A DNA stretch of 64,000 bases from positions 2,476,501 through 2,540,500 of the forward strand of contig CP054689.1 in assembly GCA_013348725.1 (NCBI GenBank). The letters run 5' to 3'. Origin of the DNA: Ectothiorhodospiraceae bacterium 2226 (GTDB lineage: Bacteria; Pseudomonadota; Gammaproteobacteria; GCA-013348725). Under the pieces are notes generated by a model. It searched no databases, was not told the DNA's origin, and saw only the letters and a program-made list of their open reading frames with translations. A program made the translations under genes and the position numbers. Of the stretch, positions 7,219 through 17,723 are shown one piece after another (the stretch's first letter is position 1; every line of letters starts with the position of its first letter).

Positions 7219-9945
7219 TCAGCCGCGTGCGGGGCGGCGCCCGCGCGGCGCGGCGCGAGCGCGCAACCCACGCACCACGGCCTTCTCCAGTTCCACCAGC
7301 ACGAACACCGCGACGCCGAAGCCAATCAGCAGCAGCCAGTCCTCGGCGGGCAGGGGCTCGATGCCGAACAGCGTGACCATGAACGGGGCGTAGGTGAAGG
7401 TGAGCTGCAGCGCCACGGTGGCGGCGACGGCATAGAGCACGTAGCGATTACCGCGCAAGCCTTCCCAGGTGAACGAGGGTGCGCTGACGTAGCGCACGCT
7501 GAACAGGTAGAACACCTGGCCCATGACCAGGGTGTTCACCGCCATGGCGCGCGCCGCCTCGAGCCCGGCGGTGGCCTCCTTCCACAGGAACAGGCTGAAG
7601 GTGCCCGCCACCAGCAGCACCGACACGAAGCCGATACGCCAGATCAGGTAGGGCGACAACAAGGGCGCGCGCGGGTCGCGCGGGGGGCGGCGCATGATGT
7701 CCGACTCCGGCGGCTCGAAGGCGAGCGCGAGCGCGAGGGTGACGGCGGTGACCATGTTCACCCACAGGATCTGCGCGGGGGTCGTGGGCATGACCACCCC
7801 CAGCAGCACCGCGGCGAGCACCACCAGCGCCTGGCCGCCGTTGGTGGGCAGGATGAACAGGATCGCCTTGCGGATGTTCTCGTAGACCGTGCGCCCTTCC
7901 TCCACGGCGTGCGCGATGGAGGCGAAATTGTCGTCGGTGAGCACCATCTCGGCGGCCTCCTTGGTCACCTCGGTGCCCTTGATGCCCATGGCGATGCCGA
8001 TATTCGCGCGTTTGAGGGCGGGTGCGTCATTCACGCCGTCGCCGGTCATGGCCACGACCTCGCCACGCGCCTGCAGCGCGCGCACCAGGCGCAGCTTGTG
8101 TTCGGGCGAGGTGCGCGCGAATACATCGTGCTCCTGCGCCTTCGCCTCCAGCGCTTGGTCGTCCAGCGCCTCGAGGTCGCGGCCGGTGAGGGCGGTGCCG
8201 GTGGCGCCGATGTTCATGCGCGCGCCGATGGCGCTGGCGGTGAGGGCGTGGTCGCCGGTGATCATCTTCACGCGGATGCCCGCGCTCTGGCAGTCGCGCA
8301 CCGCGGCGACGGCCTCCTGGCGCGGCGGGTCCATCATGCCGCACAGGCCGAGCAGCACCAGCTCGTCCTCCACGTCGGCGAAGTCCACCGTCGTCATGTG
8401 CTCGGCGCGCCGCTTGTAGGCGATGGCGAGCACGCGCTGCCCTTCGCTGGCAAAGTCGTCCACGGCGCTATGCCAGTGCGCCGCGTCCAGCGGCGCCTCG
8501 CCTTCAGGCGTGCGCTGGAGCGCGCACATGGCGATGACCTTCTCGGGCGCGCCCTTGAGGTAGATGACGCCGTGTCCCTCGTGGTCGTGGTGCAGCGTGG
8601 CCATGAACTGGTGCTGCGATTCGAAGGGGATGGCGTCCACGCGCGGCCAGCGGCCATGCTCCTCGTCGCGGTCGTAGCCGCCCTTGAGCGCCAGAGAGAG
8701 CAGGGCGCCCTCGGTGGGGTCGCCGTGCAGGCGCACCTCGGAGCCGTGGGTGTCGAGCCTGGCGTCGTTGCACAGCAGCGCCGCGCGTAACAGCTCCATG
8801 AGATCGGCGTCCTGCTCGGGGTCGATCTCCGCGCCGGCGTGCACGAACGCGCCCACGCCGGTGTAGCCCTCGCCGGTCACGCCATAGCGGCGCGTGGCGA
8901 GCGCCACGCACTGCACCGACATCTCGTTGCGCGTGAGCGTGCCGGTCTTGTCGGAGCAGATCACCGTCACCGAACCCAGCGTCTCGACCGCCGGCAGGCG
9001 GCGGATGATGGCGTGGCGGTGTGCCATGCGCTGCACGCCGATGGCGAGCGTGATGGTCATGATGGCGGGTAGCCCCTCGGGGATGGCGGCCACGGCGAGG
9101 CCTACGGCGATGAGGAACATCTCCGCCGGGGCGTAGTCGCGCGCGTACCAGCCAAACAGGAAGGTCAGCGCGGCGAACACCACGATAAAGGCGCTGAGGT
9201 AGTGCCCGAAGCGCGCCATCTGCTGCGTGAGCGGGGTCTGCAGCGTGCGGATGTCGGCGAGCATGGCGCTGATGCGCCCGATCTCGGTCTCGGCGCCGGT
9301 GCCGACCACCACACCGCGGCCCACGCCGTGCACCACCAGGGTGCTGGAGAAGGCCATGTTGAGGCGGTCGCCCACCACGGCGTCCGCGGCCACCGCCTCG
9401 ACGTCCTTCTCCACCGCCTCGGACTCGCCGGTGAGCACGGCCTCCTCGATGCGCAGGTCGCGCTCACGCAGCAGGCGCAGGTCGGCGGGCACCTTGTCGC
9501 CCGACTGCAGCAGCACGATGTCGCCGGGCACCAGTTCGGTGGCGGCGATCTGCCGGCGGTGGCCGTCGCGCAGCACCACGGCCTGCGGCGAGAGCATGTG
9601 GCGTATGGCCTCCAGCGCGCGCTCGGCCTTGCCCTCCTGGATGAAACCGATGAGGGTGTTGATGATCACCACGGCGGCGATCACGGCGGTGTCGAGCCAG
9701 TGCGCGAGCAGGCCGGTGATGACCGCCGCGACCATGAGCAGGTAGATGATGACGTTGTTGAACTGGCTGAGGAAGCGGCGCAAGGGGCCGCGACGGCCGG
9801 CGTCGGGCAGGCGGTTCGGCCCGTACTGCGCGAGGCGCGCCTGGGCCTCCTCGGAAGTCAGGCCGTGCTCGTCGCTCTCCAGCGCGCGGGTGACTTCTTG
9901 CACGCTGAGCGCGTGCCAGTGGCGGTGCTCGTCGTTGTTCTGCAT
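7219..9945 (-). CDS. Cation-transporting P-type ATPase (P2 type, Ca2+/Na+-ATPase-like)
   Basis: This 908-residue pump has all P-type ATPase landmarks. The N-terminal cation ATPase domain is followed by the actuator motif TGES, the phosphorylation motif DKTGTLT (Asp332), the hinge MTGDGVNDAPALKRANIGIA, and six C-terminal membrane segments. PEGLP in the fourth membrane helix points to the P2A/P2B group rather than heavy-metal pumps, and there is no N-terminal metal-binding domain. Ca2+ is the usual inference, but Na+ or K+ transport is also known among bacterial members, which would suit this region. It lies 40 bases upstream of the protease gene. Confidence 0.9.
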   Translation of the reverse strand: MQNNDEHRHWHALSVQEVTRALESDEHGLTSEEAQARLAQYGPNRLPDAGRRGPLRRFLSQFNNVIIYLLMVAAVITGLLAHWLDTAVIAAVVIINTLIGFIQEGKAERALEAIRHMLSPQAVVLRDGHRRQIAATELVPGDIVLLQSGDKVPADLRLLRERDLRIEEAVLTGESEAVEKDVEAVAADAVVGDRLNMAFSSTLVVHGVGRGVVVGTGAETEIGRISAMLADIRTLQTPLTQQMARFGHYLSAFIVVFAALTFLFGWYARDYAPAEMFLIAVGLAVAAIPEGLPAIMTITLAIGVQRMAHRHAIIRRLPAVETLGSVTVICSDKTGTLTRNEMSVQCVALATRRYGVTGEGYTGVGAFVHAGAEIDPEQDADLMELLRAALLCNDARLDTHGSEVRLHGDPTEGALLSLALKGGYDRDEEHGRWPRVDAIPFESQHQFMATLHHDHEGHGVIYLKGAPEKVIAMCALQRTPEGEAPLDAAHWHSAVDDFASEGQRVLAIAYKRRAEHMTTVDFADVEDELVLLGLCGMMDPPRQEAVAAVRDCQSAGIRVKMITGDHALTASAIGARMNIGATGTALTGRDLEALDDQALEAKAQEHDVFARTSPEHKLRLVRALQARGEVVAMTGDGVNDAPALKRANIGIAMGIKGTEVTKEAAEMVLTDDNFASIAHAVEEGRTVYENIRKAILFILPTNGGQALVVLAAVLLGVVMPTTPAQILWVNMVTAVTLALALAFEPPESDIMRRPPRDPRAPLLSPYLIWRIGFVSVLLVAGTFSLFLWKEATAGLEAARAMAVNTLVMGQVFYLFSVRYVSAPSFTWEGLRGNRYVLYAVAATVALQLTFTYAPFMVTLFGIEPLPAEDWLLLIGFGVAVFVLVELEKAVVRGLRARAAPRGRRPARG

Positions 9946-9977
9946 TTTTCTGATGCCGTCTCCTGCGTGCGCATTGT

Positions 9978-11639
9978 CTACGGTCGAGCGAGGCTCGGCG
10001 TCGCGTGGTTCGCGAGCTCGGCGGCGGCGCGCTCGGCCGCGTCGCGGTAGGGCATGAACACGCGGTCGGCGCCGGCGAGGCGCAAGGCCTCGGCGGCGGC
10101 CTCCCCGTGCGCCGCCACGCCCAGCCGGCCCGGGAAGCCATGGCTACGCAGCGAGTCTAGTAGGGCCAAGTTGACGTCGCGGTCGGGCAGGGTGCTGACC
10201 ACCCAGCGGGCGCTGCCCAGCGGCAGGGTGGCGGGAAACTCGGGGTCCTCCGCGTCGCCGTAGCGCGCCGTCTGGCCCTGCGCGTTCCATTCCTGCACGG
10301 CTTGTGGATCGAAGTCGACGCCCAGCACGCGCAGCCCGCGCGCCTGCAGCTCGCTCGCGAGGCGGCCGCCATAGCGTCCGAGCCCAAACACGATCACGTC
10401 GACGACGTCGGTGGGCGCGGTCGTGTCTTTGCCCTGTTCGCGGTACGGGACCTTGCGCTCGAACACCCGCAGCCAAGGCGCCAAGCGCTCGTACAGCGGG
10501 TGGGAGTACAGAATCATGTAGGTCGACAGGCCGATGGTTATCAGCCCTACCAGTGTCACTAGGCCCACGGTATCGGGGTCGATATGGCCCAACGTGAGCC
10601 CGAGTGCGACCAGAATGAGCGAGAACTCGCTGATCTGCGCGACCGTCAGCCCGGCCAGGAAGCCGGTGCGCCGGCGGTAGCCCATGGCGCCCATGATCAC
10701 CATTACGATCAGCGGATTGCCGATCAGCACGAAGGCCGATAGCACGATCGCCGGGCCGACATGCGCGCCGAGGGTCGCCATATCGAGCTCGGCGCCGAGC
10801 AGGATGAAGAAGAACAGCAGCAGGAAGTCGCGCAGGCTCACCAGGCGCGAGCCAATGGCCTCGCGAAACGGCGTGGAGGCCAGCGCCACGCCGGCGAGGA
10901 AGGCGCCCACCTCGCGACTGAACCCCATCCATTCGCCGGCGGCCGCCAGCGCCACGGCGAAGGTGACCGCCGCGAGCACCAGCAACTCCTGGGAGCGGGC
11001 GAGGTGCGGGAGCACGCGCGGCAGTACCCAGCGGATCAACACGCCCACGAACACCAGCAACAGGGCGCCCTTGACCGCCACCATGCCCATCTCAGCGCCC
11101 AGGTTATCGGCGGCGCCGCCGACCGCGAACGCCGACAGGCCGATCATCACCAGCACCACCACCAGGTCCTGGACGATCAGGAAGCCGAGCGCGATGCGCC
11201 CGTGCAGCGCGTCCACCTCGCGTTTGTCGGACAGCAGCTTGACGATGATGATGGTGCTGGAGAAGGTCAGCGCCACCGCCACGTACAGCGCCGGCAGCCA
11301 GTGCATGCCGAGTACCAGGGCGAGAAAGAAGCCGACCACCGAAGTGAACAGCACCTGGCCGAGGCCGGTGGCGAGCGCCACGGGCCCCATGGTGCGGATG
11401 AGGTGGAGGTCGAGCTTGAGGCCGACCACGAACAGCAGCAGGGCAATGCCGATCTCGGCGAGCAGTTCGAGCGGCTCGCTAGAGTGGACCCAGCCGAGTA
11501 CCGCCGGCCCCGCGAGGATGCCCACGACGATGAACGCCACCACGAGCGGTTGCTTCAGCCGGGTGGCGATCGCGCCCACCACGGCGGCCAACAGCAGCAA
11601 GGCCGCGAACTGCTCGAACACGTTGTCGAAGGGGGACAT
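9978..11639 (-). CDS. CPA2 family cation/proton antiporter with TrkA-N domain (KefB/YbaL-like)
   Basis: The 553-residue protein has an N-terminal Na+/H+ exchanger domain of about twelve membrane helices (residues 1-390). A C-terminal Rossmann TrkA-N regulatory domain begins near residue 412 with the nucleotide-binding motif VFGLGRYGGRLASEL and an acidic end of the second strand (GVDFD). Such proteins exchange K+ (or Na+) for H+ under nucleotide control. It resembles YbaL/KefB but lacks enough specific features to choose a substrate. It reads in the same direction as the Mrp operon that ends 98 bases upstream. Confidence 0.88.
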   Translation of the reverse strand: MSPFDNVFEQFAALLLLAAVVGAIATRLKQPLVVAFIVVGILAGPAVLGWVHSSEPLELLAEIGIALLLFVVGLKLDLHLIRTMGPVALATGLGQVLFTSVVGFFLALVLGMHWLPALYVAVALTFSSTIIIVKLLSDKREVDALHGRIALGFLIVQDLVVVLVMIGLSAFAVGGAADNLGAEMGMVAVKGALLLVFVGVLIRWVLPRVLPHLARSQELLVLAAVTFAVALAAAGEWMGFSREVGAFLAGVALASTPFREAIGSRLVSLRDFLLLFFFILLGAELDMATLGAHVGPAIVLSAFVLIGNPLIVMVIMGAMGYRRRTGFLAGLTVAQISEFSLILVALGLTLGHIDPDTVGLVTLVGLITIGLSTYMILYSHPLYERLAPWLRVFERKVPYREQGKDTTAPTDVVDVIVFGLGRYGGRLASELQARGLRVLGVDFDPQAVQEWNAQGQTARYGDAEDPEFPATLPLGSARWVVSTLPDRDVNLALLDSLRSHGFPGRLGVAAHGEAAAEALRLAGADRVFMPYRDAAERAAAELANHATPSLARP

Positions 11640-11737
11640 CGGGCTCCTAAGGCCGACCGGCCGTCTCTTGTTGTTCTATGAGTGCCGATAGCATCGCACA
11701 GCCCGGCTGCGTCGGGCACGTGCCGGAGCAGCCGCCG

Positions 11738-12070
11738 CTATTTGGAACGGTCCCAGCGCGTCTGGGGCTTTTCGCCCAACTGGCGCACGCGCAGGTGCAG
11801 CGCGGCCTTGGCCAGCAGGTGCGCGCTGATCGGCGCCGTGATGAACAGGAACAGGGTGATGAGCAGCTCGTGCAGGCTCAGGCCCACTTCGCGCGCCGTG
11901 AAGTACACCGCCGAGGCCAGCATCAGCCCGCCCACGCCGAGCGTGGTGGCCTTGGTGGGCCCGTGCAGGCGCATGAAGAAGTCCGGCAGGCGGGCGAGGC
12001 CGATGGAGCCGATGAGGGCGAACGCAGCCCCGACCAAGAGGAAGAAGGAGATGAGGATTTCGACGATCAT
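11738..12070 (-). CDS. mrpG: Mrp antiporter subunit G, operon 1
   Basis: This 110-residue protein has three membrane helices and the MrpG/PhaG signature GSIGLARLPDFFMRLHGPTK followed by ATTLGVGGLML. It is the last gene of the six-gene Mrp operon and follows mrpF by 10 bases. MrpG is a small accessory subunit needed for assembly or stability of the hetero-oligomeric Na+/H+ antiporter. The C-terminal 25 residues are charged and cytoplasmic. The paralogue in operon 2 is at 17724-18101. Confidence 0.93.
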   Translation of the reverse strand: MIVEILISFFLLVGAAFALIGSIGLARLPDFFMRLHGPTKATTLGVGGLMLASAVYFTAREVGLSLHELLITLFLFITAPISAHLLAKAALHLRVRQLGEKPQTRWDRSK

Positions 12071-12080
12071 CCGGCGGCCC

Positions 12081-12350
12081 TCACTCGACGATGTCGCCGC
12101 GCAGGGCGTACTTACACAGCGCCACCGTGCCCACGAAACCCATGAGGGCGATCAGCACCGCCGCCTCGAAGTAGGCGGTGCTGTGCAGAAAGATCCCGAG
12201 CATCACCAGCAGCGCGATGGTGTTGATGTACATGGTATCCAGCGCCAGGATGCGGTCGGGCAGGTCCGGGCCGCGCACCAGGGACCAGAGGTTCAGCACC
12301 AGCGCCACGGTCATCATGGCGAAGGCAATGGGCATGGCGATCGCTAGCAT
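12081..12350 (-). CDS. mrpF: Mrp antiporter subunit F, operon 1
   Basis: The 89-residue three-helix protein contains LVRGPDLPDRILALDTMYIN, the conserved RGP-x-x-DR-x-x-A-x-D motif of MrpF/PhaF. Its start overlaps the end of mrpE by 7 bases, consistent with translational coupling. MrpF is an accessory membrane subunit of the complex. Confidence 0.94.
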   Translation of the reverse strand: MLAIAMPIAFAMMTVALVLNLWSLVRGPDLPDRILALDTMYINTIALLVMLGIFLHSTAYFEAAVLIALMGFVGTVALCKYALRGDIVE

Positions 12351-12835
12351 CCGAAGCTCTCCATGAGGGGCGCCTCATAGCGCGTCTTGATCTGGCGCAC
12401 CAGCCTATCCACGTCCTCCACGTCCAGCGCGTGGACGAGGAGGGCGCTGCGGTCGGGCGCGACGTCCGAGGACACCGTGCCCGGCGTGAGCGAGATGGTG
12501 CTGGCCAGCAGGGTGATGGTGAACTCGTCGCGCGTGTCCAGCGGCACGGTGACGAAGGCCGGGCGCAGGCGCCGGGTCGGCCCGAGGATCAGGCGCGCGA
12601 CGTTCAAGTTGGCGATGACGATGTCCCACAGCACGACGGCCACGAAGCGGGTCAGTGCGAGCGGGCTGCGCACGTGCGGGCGGTCGGGCCAGAAACGGTG
12701 CGTGAGCATGGGCAGCAGTACGCCGAAGATTACCGCCAACACGATGTGGCCTGGCTCGATGTTGTTGACCAGCAGCAGCCAGACCACGATGAGCACTGCG
12801 GTCAGCAGGGGATGGGGCAGCAGACGGTGCATCAT
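12344..12835 (-). CDS. mrpE: Mrp antiporter subunit E, operon 1
   Basis: The 163-residue MrpE/PhaE protein has two N-terminal membrane helices and then a cytoplasmic domain with LPLDTRDEF-like and STISLTPGTVSSDV motifs (here VPLDTRDEFTITLLASTISL), typical of the family. The start overlaps the mrpD stop (ATGA arrangement). Family proteins are needed for full antiporter activity in alkaliphiles. Confidence 0.94.
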   Translation of the reverse strand: MMHRLLPHPLLTAVLIVVWLLLVNNIEPGHIVLAVIFGVLLPMLTHRFWPDRPHVRSPLALTRFVAVVLWDIVIANLNVARLILGPTRRLRPAFVTVPLDTRDEFTITLLASTISLTPGTVSSDVAPDRSALLVHALDVEDVDRLVRQIKTRYEAPLMESFGC

Positions 12836-14361
12836 GGTGTGACCTCCCGCGGCACGTCGCCCACCACGGCGTCGGTGCGCAGCACGCTGTGGACGTAATG
12901 GCCGGGCGCGCTGAGCTGCGCGGCGGTGGCCTGCGCGTAGGCCGTGACCGGCCCGCCGAACACGACCAGCAGCGGGCTCGCCGCGAGCAGCGCGATCACC
13001 GGCAGCAGCGCCCCCCAGCCCGCGCGCGGCGCCTCAACGCTGCCGCGCGTCTTCCAGAACACCACGCTGCCCGCGCGACTGAGCGCCACCAGGCCGAGCA
13101 GGCTGCTGAGCAGGACCACCGCCCAGACCCATCCCACTTGCGCCTCGCCGCGGGCGGCGTGCAGGATCATGAACTTGCCCAGGAAGCCGCTGAGCGGCGG
13201 CATGCCGACCAGCGCCACCGCACCGATGAAGAACAGTCCGCCGAGCAGCAGCGGTTGGCGCAGCTCCGGGAGGGGGGCGAGGCGATCGTCGCCCCGCTGC
13301 CGGGCGATGACATCCACCAGCAGGAACATCGCCGCGGTGACCAGCGTGGTGTGGACCAGGTAGACCAGGGCCGCGGCCATGGACAGCGTGGTGAACAGCC
13401 CCGCGGCAGTCAGCAGCATGCCGACCGAGACCACCACCATATAGGCCACCAGACGGCGCAGCCCGCGTGCGGCCAGGGCCCCGATCATGCCGAGCATCAG
13501 CGTGGCGAGGCCGAGCGGCAGCAGCCAGTCGGTCAACACGTTGGCCGCCCCGCCCGCGCCCTCGCCGAAGATGAGGGTGTACACCCGCACGATGGCGTAC
13601 ACGCCCACCTTGGTCATGATGGCGAACAGCGCGGCGACCGGCGCGGTGGTGTTGCTGTAGGCCGCCGGCAGCCAGAAGTAGAGCGGCAGCAGGGCGGCCT
13701 TGAGCGCGAACACCACGAACAGCAGCAGGGCCCCGGTACGCAGCAGGCCCGCCTGCTCGGCCGGGGCCTGGGCGACGCGCACCGCCAGGTCCGCCATGTT
13801 CAGCGTGCCGGTCAGCCCGTACAGGATGCCGACCGCGATCAGGAACAAGGCCGAGCCCGCGAGGTTGAGCACCACATAGTGCAGCCCGGCGCGCGTGCGG
13901 CTTGCGCCGCCGCCGTGCAACAGCAGGCCGTAGGAGGCGATTAGCAGGATTTCGAAGAATACGAACAGGTTGAACAGGTCGCCGGTGAGGAAGGCGCCGT
14001 TCAGGCCCGCGAGCTGCAACTGGAACAGCGGGTGGAAGTTGCGCCCCAGGGCATCGGTGCCGCGTAGTGCATACCACAGCGTGAACACGGCCACCACGGC
14101 GGTGAGCAGCACCATCAGTGCGCTGAGCCGATCCAGTACCAGCACGATGCCGAACGGCGGCGGCCAGTTGCCGAGCACGTATACGCCGTAGCTGCCGTCC
14201 GCCGCCTGGATCAGCAGCAGCACGCTGACGGCGAGCAGGGCGACCGCGCTGGCGAAGCCCACCGCGCGCTGCCAAGCGAGCCCGGCGCGCGCGACCAGCA
14301 GCATGAGCACGCCCGCCATCAGCGGGAGCAGGAAGGGGGCGATGATCCAATGGTTGATCAT
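12832..14361 (-). CDS. mrpD: Mrp antiporter subunit D, operon 1 (proton-translocating)
   Basis: This 509-residue protein is of the NADH-quinone oxidoreductase NuoL/M/N-like antiporter type with about fourteen helices. The conserved charged residues of the ion path are visible: the Glu in LFVFFEILLIASYGLLL, the Lys in FALKAALLPLYFWLPAAY and the Lys in FAIMTKVGVYAI. It overlaps both neighbours: its ATG overlaps the mrpC stop and its stop overlaps the mrpE start. MrpA and MrpD are the two subunits thought to carry ions. Confidence 0.95.
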   Translation of the reverse strand: MINHWIIAPFLLPLMAGVLMLLVARAGLAWQRAVGFASAVALLAVSVLLLIQAADGSYGVYVLGNWPPPFGIVLVLDRLSALMVLLTAVVAVFTLWYALRGTDALGRNFHPLFQLQLAGLNGAFLTGDLFNLFVFFEILLIASYGLLLHGGGASRTRAGLHYVVLNLAGSALFLIAVGILYGLTGTLNMADLAVRVAQAPAEQAGLLRTGALLLFVVFALKAALLPLYFWLPAAYSNTTAPVAALFAIMTKVGVYAIVRVYTLIFGEGAGGAANVLTDWLLPLGLATLMLGMIGALAARGLRRLVAYMVVVSVGMLLTAAGLFTTLSMAAALVYLVHTTLVTAAMFLLVDVIARQRGDDRLAPLPELRQPLLLGGLFFIGAVALVGMPPLSGFLGKFMILHAARGEAQVGWVWAVVLLSSLLGLVALSRAGSVVFWKTRGSVEAPRAGWGALLPVIALLAASPLLVVFGGPVTAYAQATAAQLSAPGHYVHSVLRTDAVVGDVPREVTP

Positions 14362-14717
14362 GAGCGCGGCGCCTCCTCGTCAGCGGCCGGCGGCTGGGCC
14401 GGCCCGTCCACGTGGTCCGAGCCGAGTTCGCCGCGCGCGCGCAACGCGAGCATCACCACGAAGGCGATCATGCCGAAGCCGATCACGATGGCGGTGAGCA
14501 CCAGCGCCTGCGGCAGCGGGTCGGCGTAGCCGGGCGCCTGCGGATCGATCACCGCGGGCATGCCGGTGGTGAGCCGCCCCATCACGAACAGGAACAGGTT
14601 GGCGGCATAGCCGAGCAAGGCGATGCCGAGGATCACGGGGTAGGTGCGCGCGCGCAGCACGAGGTAGATCCCCCCCGCGACCAGCACACCGATGACGATG
14701 GCGACCAGCAGCTCCAT
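14358..14717 (-). CDS. mrpC: Mrp antiporter subunit C, operon 1
   Basis: The 119-residue protein is homologous to NuoK, with three membrane helices and the MrpC motifs VILGIALLGYAANLFLFVMG and [20 protein letters not shown]. The start at 14717 is chosen because [20 protein letters not shown] is the expected N-terminus and its ATG overlaps the mrpAB stop codon. A longer open frame upstream is only the shadow of mrpAB. The hydrophilic C-terminal tail is Asp/Pro-rich. Confidence 0.94.
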   Translation of the reverse strand: MELLVAIVIGVLVAGGIYLVLRARTYPVILGIALLGYAANLFLFVMGRLTTGMPAVIDPQAPGYADPLPQALVLTAIVIGFGMIAFVVMLALRARGELGSDHVDGPAQPPAADEEAPRS

Positions 14718-17524
14718 CACGCGGCCTCCTTGGAACGGCCGGGGCTGGGCATGGCACCGCTCGCCTTGCCCAAATTGGCGAGGATCAGCATCACCGCGCC
14801 CACCACGGTGAGGTACACGCCGAGGTCGAACACGAGCGCCGTGGCGAGCTCGAACTTGCCGACCACCGGCAGGGTGAAATAGTCGAACGACGTGGTCAGG
14901 AACGGATAGCCGAAGTACCAGCTCCCGAGGCCGGTGAGCGCGGCGATCAACAGCCCCCAGCCGATGACGGGGTGATAGTCGACGGGCATGCGCGCCTGCG
15001 TCCACTGCACGCCGTTGGCGAGGTACTGCAGAATCAGCGCCACGGCGGTGATCAGGCCGGCGATGAAGCCGCCGCCCGGCAGGTTGTGCCCGCGCAGGAA
15101 GATGTAGATCGACACCAGCAGCGCGAGCGGCAGCAGCGGTCGTACGATCATGGCCAGGATCATGGGATGGCGGTCGGGCGACCAGGCGCGGCCATAGGGA
15201 TCGCGGCCCGGCAGCGGCAGGTGCAGGCGATCGAGCAGGGCGTAGATGCCCAGCGCGGCGATGCCCAGCACGGCGATCTCACCCAGCGTGTCGAAGCCGC
15301 GGAAGTCCACCAGGATCACGTTCACCACGTTGGTGCCCCCGCCGCCCGGCACGGACTGGGCCAGGAAGTAGTCGGCGATGGTCTGGTAGGGGTGGGTGAG
15401 CACGGCATAGGCGAGCGCCGCGACGCCCGCGCCGCCGGCCAGTGCCAGGACGCCGTCCCGCCCCTTGCGCAGCGCGGAGGACTCGGCGGGCGTCTGTTGC
15501 GGCAGGAAGTACAGCGCGAGCAGCAGCAGCACGATGGTCACGATCTCGACCGACAACTGGGTGAGCGCGAGGTCGGGGGCGGAGAAGCGCACGAACACCA
15601 GCGCCATGATCAGGCCCACGACGCTGACGGCGATGAGGGCGGCGAGGCGCCGCCGGTGCCAGATCACCGTCAGCGCCACGCCCGCGATCAGGATCAGCGC
15701 CGCCACCAGGCTCACCGGGTCCAGCGGCGTGCCGTTCATGGTGCCGAACAGGCTCGGCTGGCCGTACACCGCCGCCCAGCCCGCGGCGAGCCCCGCGATC
15801 ACCAGCAGGGCGAGGTAACGCTGCAGCGAGCCGTTCTCCAGGGCCCCGGTCAGCCAGCGCGCGAAGTGCACCACCACGTGCACCAACGCCTCGAACAGCG
15901 CCTTGGCCTCGAAGCGTGGCAGCAGCGTCTCGTGGGCGTAGAACACCCGACGCCGCGCGAGGTAGACGAGGACACCGCCGAGCAGCGCGAGGATGCTCAT
16001 CATCAAGGCGGTGTTGAAGCCGTGCCACACCATGAGGCTGTATTCCGGCAGCGGCTGGCCCCACAGCACCGACTGCGCCGCCACCGCGAGCATTGGGCCG
16101 ACGACGAGCGCGGGCAGGATGCCCACCAGCACGCACAGCGCGACCAGGATCTCCACCGGGATCTTCATCCAGCGCGGCGGCTCGTGCGGCTTCTTGGGCA
16201 GATCCACCGGTTCAGGGCCGAAGAACACGTCGTGGATGAAGCGCAGCGAGTAGGCCACCGAGAACACGCCCGCGAGCGTGGCGGCAGCGGGCAGCAGCCA
16301 GTACACGTTCTCCAGCGGCACGACATGCAGGGTCTCCTCGAAGAACATCTCCTTGGAAAGGAAGCCGTTCAGCAGCGGCACGCCCGCCATGGCCGCGGCC
16401 GCGACCATGGCCAAGGTGGCCGTGTGCGGCATGTACTTCCACAGCCCGCTCAGGCGACGCATGTCGCGCGTGCCGGCCTCGTGGTCGATGATGCCGGCCG
16501 CCATGAACAGCGAGGCTTTGAACGTGGCGTGGTTGATGATGTGGAACACCCCCGCCACGGCCGACAGCGGCGTGCCGATGCCGAACAGCAGGGTGATCAG
16601 GCCCAGGTGGCTGATGGTCGAGTAGGCCAGCAGCCCCTTGAGGTCGTGCTTGAACAGCGCCATGTACGCGGCGAAGACCAAGGTCACGGCGCCCGCACCG
16701 CCCACGAGGTAGAACCACAGATCCGGGCCCGACAGCACCGGGAACAGGCGCGCCAGCAGGAACACACCGGCCTTCACCATGGTGGCCGAGTGCAGATAGG
16801 CGCTGACCGGGGTGGGCGCCGCCATGGCGTGCGGCAGCCAGAAGTGGAACGGGAACTGCGCCGACTTGGTGAACGCGCCCAGCAGGATCAGCACCAGCAG
16901 CACCGGGTAGAGCGCGTGCGCCTGCACCACCTCCGCCGACTCCAGCACCACCGACAGCTCGAAGCTGCCGGCGACATAGCCCAGCAGCAGGATGCCCGCC
17001 AGCATGGCCAGCCCGCCGCCGCCGGTGATGGCGAGCGCCATGCGCGCGCCCTGACGCGCGTCGGAGCGATGGCGCCAGTAGCCGATCAGCAGGAAGGAAC
17101 TGAGGCTGGTCAGCTCCCAGAACATCAGCAGCAGGATCAGGTTGTCGGACAGCACGATGCCCAGCATCGAGCCCATGAACAGCAGCATGTAGGCGTAGAA
17201 ACGCCCCATCGGGTCGCTGTCGGACAGGTAGTAGCGCGCATACAGGATGATCAGCAGGCCGATGCCCAGGATCAGCAGGGCGAACAAGAAGCCCAGGCCG
17301 TCCAGGCGGAAGGTGAAGTTGATGCCGAGTTGCGGCATCCACTCCCAACCGACGCGCACCGTTTCGCCGGCGAACACCGTGGGGGCCATCTGCAACAGCA
17401 GCAGCAGCGCCAACGCAGTCACGAGGCCGGCGCCCCATGCGCTGGCGTTCTTGCCGTGGCGGATCAGGACAGGGGGCAACACGGCGCCCGCAAAGGGCAG
17501 CAATGGGATCAGGGCTAGGGTCAT
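14717..17524 (-). CDS. mrpA: Fused Mrp antiporter subunits A and B, operon 1
   Basis: This 935-residue protein starts with a NuoL-like MrpA domain with the key Glu137 in [18 protein letters not shown] and the lysines of [20 protein letters not shown] and [15 protein letters not shown]. It continues through the MrpA C-terminal extension ([20 protein letters not shown]) and then, from about residue 785, a complete MrpB domain ([40 protein letters not shown]). Fused AB proteins occur in six-gene (group 2, Pha-like) Mrp operons. It is the first gene of operon 1, and 199 bases separate it from operon 2. Confidence 0.95.
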   Translation of the reverse strand: MTLALIPLLPFAGAVLPPVLIRHGKNASAWGAGLVTALALLLLLQMAPTVFAGETVRVGWEWMPQLGINFTFRLDGLGFLFALLILGIGLLIILYARYYLSDSDPMGRFYAYMLLFMGSMLGIVLSDNLILLLMFWELTSLSSFLLIGYWRHRSDARQGARMALAITGGGGLAMLAGILLLGYVAGSFELSVVLESAEVVQAHALYPVLLVLILLGAFTKSAQFPFHFWLPHAMAAPTPVSAYLHSATMVKAGVFLLARLFPVLSGPDLWFYLVGGAGAVTLVFAAYMALFKHDLKGLLAYSTISHLGLITLLFGIGTPLSAVAGVFHIINHATFKASLFMAAGIIDHEAGTRDMRRLSGLWKYMPHTATLAMVAAAAMAGVPLLNGFLSKEMFFEETLHVVPLENVYWLLPAAATLAGVFSVAYSLRFIHDVFFGPEPVDLPKKPHEPPRWMKIPVEILVALCVLVGILPALVVGPMLAVAAQSVLWGQPLPEYSLMVWHGFNTALMMSILALLGGVLVYLARRRVFYAHETLLPRFEAKALFEALVHVVVHFARWLTGALENGSLQRYLALLVIAGLAAGWAAVYGQPSLFGTMNGTPLDPVSLVAALILIAGVALTVIWHRRRLAALIAVSVVGLIMALVFVRFSAPDLALTQLSVEIVTIVLLLLALYFLPQQTPAESSALRKGRDGVLALAGGAGVAALAYAVLTHPYQTIADYFLAQSVPGGGGTNVVNVILVDFRGFDTLGEIAVLGIAALGIYALLDRLHLPLPGRDPYGRAWSPDRHPMILAMIVRPLLPLALLVSIYIFLRGHNLPGGGFIAGLITAVALILQYLANGVQWTQARMPVDYHPVIGWGLLIAALTGLGSWYFGYPFLTTSFDYFTLPVVGKFELATALVFDLGVYLTVVGAVMLILANLGKASGAMPSPGRSKEAA

Positions 17525-17596
17525 TCGTTGAACTGTCCGTCTTGTTCTGGGCGCGGCCCGGCCTGGTGGAGACAGGCCGGCGCCGGGCGGAGGGGC

Positions 17597-17619
17597 GCGC
17601 GCTCCCGCGAGGAGCGCGC
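17597..17619. terminator. GC-rich hairpin between the two Mrp operons
   Basis: GCGCGCTCC at 17597-17605 pairs perfectly with GGAGCGCGC at 17611-17619 around a 5-base loop. A second perfect 7-base hairpin (CGGCCTG/CAGGCCG) lies nearby at about 17560-17580. There is no T run, so it is not a classical intrinsic terminator, but it lies right where transcription of operon 2 should end and operon 1 begin. Confidence 0.4.
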
Positions 17620-17723
17620 TGCCGCGACCGAGCGCGAATCCTACATCAAGAGAGGGGCCAAGACCTAGTGCGGCGGGGCGAGTAAGCTGGCGCGCGCGGC
17701 GGCCGGTTCAGAGGTATTCCGTC

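Noticed and set aside
5367-7376. Plus-strand open frame of 669 codons across the AGCS and protease genes
   Set aside because: It is antisense to two well-identified genes, rich in Gly, His, Asp and Val, and shows no domain. Long antisense frames are expected in very GC-rich coding DNA.
14972-17518. Plus-strand open frame of 848 codons opposite mrpAB
   Set aside because: It mirrors the codon pattern of mrpAB, is dominated by Gln, His, Arg and Gly and has no recognisable domain. The minus-strand gene is certain.
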